Source: Streptomyces seoulensis (GTDB lineage: Bacteria; Actinomycetota; Actinomycetes; Streptomycetales; Streptomycetaceae). Taken from it: a stretch of 64,000 nt of DNA. Each line of letters starts with the position of its first letter. The stretch's first letter is position 1. This document shows, piece after piece, positions 34,965 through 41,783 of the stretch. The stretch spans positions 6,262,001-6,326,000 of the forward strand of contig NZ_CP032229.1 of NCBI RefSeq assembly GCF_004328625.1. The letters run 5' to 3'. Made by a program: the position numbers and the translations under genes. The notes under the pieces were generated by a model. It had not been told where the DNA came from and searched no databases. It was given only the letters and a program-made list of their open reading frames with translations.

Positions 34965-34991
34965 GACGCGGAATCCGCCGCGTCCCATTCC
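34965..34991 (-). promoter_or_regulatory. Candidate ECF promoter of the Asp23-locus sigma gene
   Basis: On the minus strand GGAAT (34991-34987), 18 bp, then CGTC (34968-34965), the general pattern of ECF promoters. It would give a leader of about 50 nt. The 263-bp gap to the divergent asp23 gene (34910-35172) contains no gene; I find no equally good site for the plus strand. Confidence 0.5.
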
Positions 34992-35172
34992 TGCCGTGCC
35001 CCCCATCGGCTACTTCAGGCGCGAAAACCCAGGTGGATGCAGGTCGCGGGGCGCGTCAGCCGGGGCCGGAGAGGCTTCAGCGGAGAAAATCCGGGAATCC
35101 GCGTCACATTCGTGGACCGGCCGGGTCCAACGGAACGACAACAGCAGTACGGCCCATCGAGAGGACCTGGTC

Positions 35173-35676
35173 ATGAGCGTCCAGAACGCGTCCGACACCG
35201 GTATCGCCCCCACGGCCCCCACCACCAAGCAGCCCCCGGCCACCACGGCCCTCGCGGGCGGCACCAGCGGAGCCGGTGAGCCCGCCGCCACGCGCGGCCG
35301 GACCTCCATCGCCGATGTCGTCGTCGTCAAGGTCGCCGGAGTGGCCGCGCGCGAGATCCCCGGGGTGCACGCCATGGGCGGTGGCCTCTCCCGCACCATC
35401 GGCGCCGTCCGCGACCGCGTCCCCGGCGGCCGCTCCAACGTCGGCCGGGGCGTCAAGGTCGAGGTGGGCGAGCGGCAGACCGCCATCGACCTCGACCTCG
35501 TCGTGGAGTACGGCGTCCCGATCGCCGACCTCGCCCGCGACGTCCGGGAGAACGTCATCGACGCGGTCGAGCGGATCACCGGCCTGGAGGTCGTCGAGGT
35601 CAACGTCACCATCAACGACGTCCACCTGCCCGACGACGAGGACAGCGCCCCGGAGACCACCTCCCGCGTCGCCTGA
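35173..35676 (+). CDS. Asp23/Gls24 family envelope stress protein
   Basis: This 167-aa protein has a low-complexity start of about 40 residues (Ala, Thr, Pro) and then a full Asp23 domain: IADVVVVKVAGVAAREIPGVHAM, the VKVEVGERQTAIDLDLVVEYG strand pair and VIDAVERITGLEVVEVNV. Staphylococcus Asp23 is tethered to the membrane by AmaP; here AmaP-like genes follow. The ribosome site GAGAGGAC supports the ATG. It leads a five-gene rightward run. Confidence 0.93.
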   Translation: MSVQNASDTGIAPTAPTTKQPPATTALAGGTSGAGEPAATRGRTSIADVVVVKVAGVAAREIPGVHAMGGGLSRTIGAVRDRVPGGRSNVGRGVKVEVGERQTAIDLDLVVEYGVPIADLARDVRENVIDAVERITGLEVVEVNVTINDVHLPDDEDSAPETTSRVA

Positions 35677-35775
35677 CACCGGGGGGCGGCCCGCCGCGTG
35701 CGGGAGCCGTGCGGCGGGGCCGTGCGGCGGAGCAGGAAAAAGCAGGAAAGACGCAGGGAAGAAGGGGACGGAGAG

Positions 35776-35961
35776 ATGGACAGAGCGCTGGTAGGGCTCA
35801 TCGCCGGCATCGCGCTGGCGTTCGCCGGCTGGTTCGGCGGTTTCGGTGCGTTCCTGCTCGTGGCCGCGCTCGGCGCGGTGGGCTACGCGGTCGGGTACTG
35901 GTTCGACCGGGGCGGGCGTCCCGAGGACCTGCGGCACGCCTTCGATCGGGGCCGCCGATGA
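35776..35961 (+). CDS. Small membrane protein of the Asp23 operon
   Basis: This 61-aa protein has two hydrophobic stretches (residues 5-19 and 22-42, rich in Gly and Ala) and a polar tail with FDRGGRPEDLRHAFDRG. GGAGAG lies 5 bp before the ATG. Similar tiny proteins follow asp23 genes in other actinomycetes. It overlaps the next gene by 4 bp. Confidence 0.85.
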   Translation: MDRALVGLIAGIALAFAGWFGGFGAFLLVAALGAVGYAVGYWFDRGGRPEDLRHAFDRGRR

Positions 35962-36914
35962 CCACCCCCGAACGGCGCGGCACCACCACGGTCTCCGACC
36001 GTGCCGTCCGCCGGATCGCGGGCCGCGCTGTCATCGAGGCGCTGCCCGACGGCGCCGCGCGGGCGACCGGCTCCTCGGCCGCCGTGCGCGGCGGCCGGGC
36101 CGAGGTCGCCGTCGACGTCGCCCTGCCCTACCCGGCGCCGCTCACCCCCACCGTGCGCCGCGTCCAGGACCATGTCACCGCCCGCACCGGCGAGCTGACC
36201 GGCCTGGACGTCCGCACGGCCCGCGTCGGCGTCACCGCGCTCACCCCGGCCCGCACACCGGAACCGGAGGGGGCCACGGAAACCACCCCCGCGCCCTCCC
36301 GCACCCGCGTCCCGCGCCGCTGGTGGTCCCAGCGCCGGCTGCCCCTCGGCGTGCTCACCCTGCTCGCCACCCTGACCTGCGGCGCCCTCGCCACCGACCT
36401 GATCCTGGTGCACACCGGCCACCGCCCGGCCGCCCTCTGGCGCACCGGCGCCCTGCACTGGCTCTATGTGCACGGCCCCGGCGAACCCCCGGTCACCGCC
36501 GCCGCCCTCGGCTGCGCCCTGCTCGGCGTCTGGCTGATCGTCCTCTCCGTCACCCCCGGCCGGCGCGGCCTGCTCACCGCCCACTCCCCGGCGCCGGCCA
36601 CCCGGGTCGCCGTCGACCGTGGGGCCGTCGCCGCGCTTCTGCGGGACACGGCCGCCGGGACCGAGGGCGTCGACACCGTGGCCGTACGGGTCCGGCGCCG
36701 CCGCGCCACCGTCCGCGCCGCCCTCGCCTTCGGGGACCGCGCCGCCGCCCGGGACCAGATCACCGACGCCGCGCGCCGCGCCCTCGCCGAGTGCGGACTG
36801 CGCCGCCCGCTGCGGCTGCGGGTCGCCGTACGCCCCCTGCCGGTGTGGACCCCGCCCCCGGCCGAGACCGCACCGGTGCCCCTCGGGGCCGTGGCACCCG
36901 CCGGAGGGAGCTGA
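35958..36914 (+). CDS. Asp23/Gls24 and DUF6286-type membrane protein
   Basis: This 318-aa protein combines an N-terminal Asp23-like domain (about residues 10-95, AEVAVDVALPYPAPLTPTVRRVQDH), a membrane segment near 130-150 (LGVLTLLATLTCGALATDL), a second near 180-200, and a C-terminal strand-helix domain of the DUF6286 type. It could be both a tether and a partner for the soluble Asp23 proteins. The family name is from memory. Confidence 0.8.
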   Translation: MTTPERRGTTTVSDRAVRRIAGRAVIEALPDGAARATGSSAAVRGGRAEVAVDVALPYPAPLTPTVRRVQDHVTARTGELTGLDVRTARVGVTALTPARTPEPEGATETTPAPSRTRVPRRWWSQRRLPLGVLTLLATLTCGALATDLILVHTGHRPAALWRTGALHWLYVHGPGEPPVTAAALGCALLGVWLIVLSVTPGRRGLLTAHSPAPATRVAVDRGAVAALLRDTAAGTEGVDTVAVRVRRRRATVRAALAFGDRAAARDQITDAARRALAECGLRRPLRLRVAVRPLPVWTPPPAETAPVPLGAVAPAGGS

Positions 36915-37486
36915 TGCGCACCGCACTCAACCGCTGCGTCCTCGCCGCCACCGGGCTCGCCCTGCTGGCCGCCGGCACCTGGCTGGCCACCGCCGACCCC
37001 GCCCTCGGCACCCGGATGCCCGCCTGGTGGCCGGAACTCCCCGGCGACGTCACCTTCCTGAGCCCCGCCCGCGTCCTCGACCTGCGCAGCCGGGCCTGGT
37101 GGACGCCCACCGTGCTGGCCGCCTCCGTCGCCGCCACCGCGCTCGGTGCCCTGTGGTGCGCCCGCCAGTTCCACGGCGGCGGACGCTCCCTGATCGCCCT
37201 CCCCGCACCCGGCTCCACCGTGCGCGCCCGCGCCCTGGAAGAGGCGGTCGCCCGGGACGCGGCCGCCCTGGACGGCGTCGCCCGCTGCCGCGCCCGCGTC
37301 CTCCCCCGACGCGGCCGGATCACCGTACGATTGCACCTCTGGCTCCAGCCCGACACCACCCCCGACGCCGTGCTGCCCGGCGTCACCCGGCTCCTCGGCC
37401 GGGCCGAATCGGCCGCCGCCCCCTGTCCCGTCCACGGCCGGGTGCGTCTGAGCGCCCGACCCCACCAGGTACCGCATGTCCGCTGA
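36914..37486 (+). CDS. amaP: AmaP-like alkaline-shock membrane-anchor protein
   Basis: This 190-aa protein has two membrane segments (residues 7-27 and about 70-90), typical of AmaP, which anchors Asp23 in the membrane. The cytoplasmic C-terminal half has the Asp23-like helix-strand pattern (LEEAVARDAAALDGVARC). Its ATG overlaps the stop of the previous gene by one base, and its 3' end overlaps the yihY start by 11 bp. Confidence 0.8.
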   Translation: MRTALNRCVLAATGLALLAAGTWLATADPALGTRMPAWWPELPGDVTFLSPARVLDLRSRAWWTPTVLAASVAATALGALWCARQFHGGGRSLIALPAPGSTVRARALEEAVARDAAALDGVARCRARVLPRRGRITVRLHLWLQPDTTPDAVLPGVTRLLGRAESAAAPCPVHGRVRLSARPHQVPHVR

Positions 37487-38372
37487 ACCACACGTCCCCG
37501 CCGCCACCCGGCCGCCCACGCCCCGTCCCGCCGACTGGGGCCCGGCGCTGCGCCGCACGCCGCTGTCCATGTGGCGCGACGACGTCTCCGACGACGCCGC
37601 CGCCCTCACCTACTACTCCATCCTCACCGTGCTGCCCGCCCTCCTGGTCACCGTCATCGCCTTCGCGCTGATCAGCCCCGGCACGGCGGAACGGTTCATC
37701 ACCCAGGTCACCGCCTACGCCCCGGCCGAGTCCGGCGGCGAACTCCACGACGTACTGGCCCGCATGCTGCGCCCCGGCGCCGCGATCTGGCCGCTGCTGG
37801 TCGCCGGGACGGCCAGCGCGATCTGGTCCGCCTCCAGCTATCTCGCGGTCTTCCGCCGCTCTCTGCACCGCATGCACCGCGTCGAGGACCACCGCTCGCC
37901 GCTGCGCAAGGCCCACCGGATCGTGCTCACCGCGCTGGGACTGCTCGGCCTGCTGGTGGTCAGCGCCCTGGTGCTGCTGCTCACCGGGCCGGTCGCCGAG
38001 GCCGCCGGACGCTTCTTCGGCCTGGATGCCACCGTCGCCTGGGTGTGGCGCCTGCTGCGGTGGCCCCTGCTGCTGGGCCTCGCGGTCGTGCTGATCGTGG
38101 TCGTCTTCCGCACCGGCCCGGCGCAGGCCAAGCGGCGAGGTCACAGCCTGCCCGGCGGGGTGCTCGCCGCCACCCTGTGGATCATGGTCTCGGGCGGCTT
38201 CGCGCTCTACACCTCGGTGCTCGGCGGCTACAGCAGGCTCTACGGATCGCTCGCGGGCTCGGTCGTCTTCCTGATCTGGCTCTGGCTGTCCAACCTCGCG
38301 CTGCTCACCGGCGCGCAGTTCACCGCCGAGCTGACCGGGAAGCCGGCCGAACCGCGCCCGCCGGCCCGCTGA
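37476..38372 (+). CDS. YihY/virulence factor BrkB family membrane protein
   Basis: This 298-aa protein has six membrane segments and the family motifs DDAAALTYYSILTVLPALLV near residue 40, AIWSASSYLAVFRRSLHRMH near 110 and the C-terminal YGSLAGSVVFLIWLWLSNLALLTGAQ. Its function is unknown; envelope or lipid roles have been suggested. It ends the Asp23 operon. Its 3' end is followed within ~20 bp by the truncated antiporter frame on the other strand. Confidence 0.92.
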   Translation: MSAEPHVPAATRPPTPRPADWGPALRRTPLSMWRDDVSDDAAALTYYSILTVLPALLVTVIAFALISPGTAERFITQVTAYAPAESGGELHDVLARMLRPGAAIWPLLVAGTASAIWSASSYLAVFRRSLHRMHRVEDHRSPLRKAHRIVLTALGLLGLLVVSALVLLLTGPVAEAAGRFFGLDATVAWVWRLLRWPLLLGLAVVLIVVVFRTGPAQAKRRGHSLPGGVLAATLWIMVSGGFALYTSVLGGYSRLYGSLAGSVVFLIWLWLSNLALLTGAQFTAELTGKPAEPRPPAR

Positions 38373-38389
38373 GCGGGGGCGGGCCGGGT

Positions 38390-38687
38390 CCAGGAGCTGG
38401 GCCGCGATCCCGCTGAGCACCAGGCCCGTGGCGATCAGCTGGAGGTCGTCCAGCTTGAACTCCAGGCCCGGGTAGAACAGCAGCAGCACCAGCCCCAGCG
38501 CGGAGAGCATCTCGAAGTCGTGCGGGTCCGAGACCAGCACCAGACCGGTGGTGTGCGGGCCGAGCAGCAGACCGGCCAGCATGAACAGCGGGATCGTCGG
38601 CACCCCGAAACGGGCGCCCAGCCGGGCGAGGAAGGCGGCGGCCAGGAAGGCGCCGCCCATGGCGAGCAGCGTGTCGGCATGTCCCAC
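38390..38687 (-). pseudogene. Truncated cation:proton antiporter (CPA2) remnant
   Basis: About 95 codons of a CPA2 antiporter N-terminus are intact: GTG start with GAAGGTGG upstream, ADTLLAMGGAFLAAAFLARLG, then VPTIPLFMLAGLLLGPHTTG and LGLVLLLFYPGLEFKLDDL. After a further ~15 residues homology seems to end and the frame runs on as the antisense of the YihY gene. Full proteins have about 400 residues. The rest of the gene is absent from the window, so a deletion or rearrangement removed it. Because the start and ribosome site survive, a fragment might still be made. Confidence 0.7.
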
Positions 38688-38993
38688 GGGCCACCTTCGC
38701 CTTCGTATGAGGACGCGCGAAGGGCCATGGCACCGGAGAAGCGGGTCCGGGCGGCCCCGTGCCGTCGGCGGTCTCGGTCCGGATCGCGGGGGCCCTGACA
38801 CCCTCGCATGCGCCGCCCCCGCGCCACCATCGGTGCTGACCCCCGTACCGGGAGGGGTCCGACACCCACGCACGGCCGGGCGCCCGGTACGGCGAACGCA
38901 CCGCGACGAATTGCCGACCTCCGCCGGCCGTGTTTCGTTGGGTGCTGAGCCGTCCCCGCCCCGGTGGCGGCGCCCTGGCCGGCTGGAGGAACC
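38688..38993. other. Gene-free gap of 306 bp
   Basis: No supported gene is present between the antiporter remnant and the 102-aa gene. The gap should hold the promoter of the latter. I see no repeat or operator that recurs elsewhere. Confidence 0.6.
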
Positions 38994-39302
38994 GTGGCCG
39001 AGAAGTTCGTGCAGATCATCGCCTTCGAGACCGACCGCATCGACGAGATGCGCACTCTGGCGATGGACATCGACCGGCGCTTCGGGGGCATGCAGCACGG
39101 CCCCACCTACCAGGCCGTCCTCAAGGACAAGAGCAAGGACGACCGCTACTACGAGGTGCTGGAGTTCGCCTCCCTGGAGGCGGCCGGACGCAGCCGCCAC
39201 GACCCCGAGGCCCGTGCCTTCGCCGAGCGCATGGCGGCCCTGTGCACCAGCCCGCCCAGCTTCATCGAGTGCGACCTGCTGGAGTCGTCCCGGCCGAGCT
39301 GA
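38994..39302 (+). CDS. Small protein, ferredoxin-fold type, unknown function
   Basis: This 102-aa soluble protein starts at a GTG with GGAGGA 5-6 bp upstream. The pattern of strands and helices (KFVQIIAFETDRIDEMRTLAMDIDR, YEVLEFASLEAAGRSRHDPEA) resembles dimeric alpha-beta barrel or ABM-type proteins. No catalytic residues can be named. It converges on the GH127 gene with a 19-bp gap. Confidence 0.75.
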   Translation: MAEKFVQIIAFETDRIDEMRTLAMDIDRRFGGMQHGPTYQAVLKDKSKDDRYYEVLEFASLEAAGRSRHDPEARAFAERMAALCTSPPSFIECDLLESSRPS

Positions 39303-39321
39303 CCGGGACGACCCGGATCGG

Positions 39322-41706
39322 TCAGCCGATCCGCCACAGGTGATCGTCGGTGCCGTTGTCCGCGAACTGCACGACCTGCGCGCTGTTCGCCGTGGACATC
39401 CGGTCCACGCCGAGCACCTTGCCGCTGTGCTTGTTCTGGAGCCGGAACCAGCCGTCACCGCTGTCCAGACGGCGCCAGAGATGGTCGTCCGTGCCGTTGT
39501 CCTCGTACTGGACGACCAGCGCGCTGTCGGCCGTCGACATGCCGTCCACGCCCAGCACCTTGCCGCTGTGACCGTTGCGGACCAGGAACCAGCCGTCCCC
39601 CCGGTCGAGCAGCTGCCAGGCGTGGTCGCCGGTCGGCGTGTCGTCGTACTGCACCACCCGGGCGCTGTTGGCCGTGGACATGTTGTCCACGGCGAGCACC
39701 TTGCCGCTGTTCCTGTTCCGTATCCGCCGGAACGGCGGCTCCGGAATCCACGGGCGGCCGTCCGGCGCGGCGGTCGGGAAGCTGCTGATCCGCAGCCGCG
39801 CCGCCCCCATCGGGACCAGCGTCACCGTCTCGACGGGGGCGGTGGACCGGGCCGGGCTCGGCTGGAGCGGGGCGACCACGTGCTCGTCGTCCGCGACCCA
39901 CTCGGGGATACGACGGGCCCGCGCCGTCAGCCGTACGGGCGTGCCCTCCAGGGTGAACGGGTTGGCCGGGACCGCGCCCCCCGCCCGGACGAACTCCGGC
40001 ACCGCGCCCGGCACCAGCCCGTAGTTCCACGGGGTGGTGGCGTGCACTTCGTACTCGGGAAAGGTGTCGTCGCCCGCGTACCGGACGTACTGCTCACCGA
40101 TCTTGAGCGCGTACGTCAGGGGGCCGTGCGCCACGCTGACCGCGTTCCTGCCGCCCGTCCAGGTGCGGATCGTCGTGCGCTGGGGGAGCCTCAGGGCGAC
40201 GACGTCGCCGTTCGCCCAGGTGCGGTCCATGGTGACGAAGGCGGGGCCCGGACGCGCGGCCACCGCCTGGCCGTTCACCGTGAGGACCGGGTCCGCGCAC
40301 CAGCCCGGCACCCGCAGGCGCAGCGGGAAGCGGACCGGGCGGGGCGTGGAGAGTGTGAGCCGGACCGTCTCGCCGAAGGGGTAGTCGGTCTCCTCGGTGA
40401 CGGTGACCTTCGTGCCCCCGGCCACGGTGGCCGTCACCCGGCAGGGCGCGTAGAGGGCGGCCGCCAGACCCTGGTCCGGGGTGGCGAGCCACAGCTCCTC
40501 GGTGAAGTTGGGCCAGCCCATGCCGTAGTTGTGCGGACAGCACCGGTACTGGTCGACGCCGGGCTGGAACGACTGCATGGCGAAGCCGTTCTGGAACTGC
40601 CCCTGCGTCTTCACCGCGTCGTCCAGGTCGACGCTGTTCGCGCTGGTGATGTAGTGCACCGCCCTGCCCTGCGGGTCGAGCGCGGCGGGGAGCATGTTGA
40701 ACGCCAGCTCCTCGCAGCGGTCCGCCCACACCGGGTCCCCGGTGACCCGGGTGAGCAACTCGTGGCTGGCCATGAACTCGACGATCCCGCACGTCTCGAA
40801 CCCCTGCCGGGGATCACCGAACCCGGGCCGCAGATTCTCGTCCCCGGCGAACCCGCCACCGGGGAACTGCCCGTAGGTACCGAGCACTTGGTCGTACGTC
40901 CGGTACGTGGCACCCGTGTCCGAGGCCGACCCGGAACGCCGGGCGTACTGGGCCGGTTCCCGGAAGCCCTGGGCGATGTTGACGTTGTGCGGGGTGGGCA
41001 GCGGGCCGGTCCAGTCGGCGCCCCAGGTGTGCATCTTGTCGGCGAGGTCCAGCAGGAAGGCGTCGCCGGTACGGTCGTGCAGCCACAGCGCGACATCGAG
41101 ACCGTCGCCCCAGCGGGTGGCGATCCAGCTGTGGTCGAAGGCACCCTTGCCCTGGGCGTTCATGAAGGTCAGGAAGCGGGTCAGGAACGGGATGATCCGC
41201 TGGTCGCCCGCGTACTCCTGCCAGGTGCGCAGCGCCATCAGCAGTGGCAGGAACGGCCAGAAGTCGGGGCCGCCGTCCAGCGAGGTGCGCAAGGAGCGTG
41301 GGCCGAAGAACCCGTCGGACTGCTGGGTGGCCAGCACCGCGTCGATCCAGCGGCGGGCTCTGGCCAGCGCGTCGGTGTCCCCGGTGGCGATGGCGAGCGG
41401 GACGAAACCTCTCAGCCAGTACGGCAGTTCCTCCCAGCCGGGCTTCTCGGGGTGCACCCAGCCGGAGGTGTCGAAGTCCAGGAAGTGCGAGCGCTGGTCG
41501 TAGCGCCCGCACAACCCGTCGAGCTGAAGCCTGAGTTGGCCGGCCAGCCAGCCGCGTGCGGTGATGCTGCCCGGCGTGAGCCGGGTGAAGGCGGCCGGGG
41601 CGAGCGAACGGGCGGCCGGGGCGGCGTAGGCCAGGGGGCCGGAGAGGGCGGCCGCACCCAGCGCCAGCGCGCCGCCGGCCAGGAAATGACGTCGGTCGAG
41701 GGACAT
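39322..41706 (-). CDS. Secreted GH127-type beta-L-arabinofuranosidase with ricin-type lectin domain
   Basis: This 794-aa protein has a twin-arginine signal (LDRRHFLAGGALALG), a catalytic (alpha/alpha)6 region of the GH127/DUF1680 type (about residues 40-420) with CGIVEFMASHELL and QYRCCPHNYGMGWPNF, then beta-sandwich domains and a ricin-like lectin domain (about 655-794) with three repeats of NSGKVLGVD...W. GH127 enzymes cleave beta-L-arabinofuranosides and use a cysteine nucleophile; a C-C-P-H segment is present. The start has AGGAG upstream. It follows the GH2 gene by 77 bp with a terminator between. Confidence 0.9.
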   Translation of the reverse strand: MSLDRRHFLAGGALALGAAALSGPLAYAAPAARSLAPAAFTRLTPGSITARGWLAGQLRLQLDGLCGRYDQRSHFLDFDTSGWVHPEKPGWEELPYWLRGFVPLAIATGDTDALARARRWIDAVLATQQSDGFFGPRSLRTSLDGGPDFWPFLPLLMALRTWQEYAGDQRIIPFLTRFLTFMNAQGKGAFDHSWIATRWGDGLDVALWLHDRTGDAFLLDLADKMHTWGADWTGPLPTPHNVNIAQGFREPAQYARRSGSASDTGATYRTYDQVLGTYGQFPGGGFAGDENLRPGFGDPRQGFETCGIVEFMASHELLTRVTGDPVWADRCEELAFNMLPAALDPQGRAVHYITSANSVDLDDAVKTQGQFQNGFAMQSFQPGVDQYRCCPHNYGMGWPNFTEELWLATPDQGLAAALYAPCRVTATVAGGTKVTVTEETDYPFGETVRLTLSTPRPVRFPLRLRVPGWCADPVLTVNGQAVAARPGPAFVTMDRTWANGDVVALRLPQRTTIRTWTGGRNAVSVAHGPLTYALKIGEQYVRYAGDDTFPEYEVHATTPWNYGLVPGAVPEFVRAGGAVPANPFTLEGTPVRLTARARRIPEWVADDEHVVAPLQPSPARSTAPVETVTLVPMGAARLRISSFPTAAPDGRPWIPEPPFRRIRNRNSGKVLAVDNMSTANSARVVQYDDTPTGDHAWQLLDRGDGWFLVRNGHSGKVLGVDGMSTADSALVVQYEDNGTDDHLWRRLDSGDGWFRLQNKHSGKVLGVDRMSTANSAQVVQFADNGTDDHLWRIG

Positions 41707-41743
41707 GCGGGCGCTCCTGGGGGTGAGTCCGGCATGGGGACAC

Positions 41744-41774
41744 GCGGCCCGCTCCCGGCGGGGGAGCGGGCCGC
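41744..41774 (-). terminator. Terminator between the GH2 and GH127 genes
   Basis: A perfect 13-bp inverted repeat (41744-41756 with 41762-41774) lies just after the GH2 stop. The GH127 gene downstream would need read-through or its own promoter; the 37 bp left are too short for much control DNA. Confidence 0.75.
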
Positions 41775-41783
41775 GCGGTGATT

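Noticed and set aside
35079..35105. ECF-type promoter for the rightward asp23 operon at GGAATCCGCGTCAC
   Set aside because: The CGTC box is present, but no GGAAT-like -35 box lies 16-18 bp before it.
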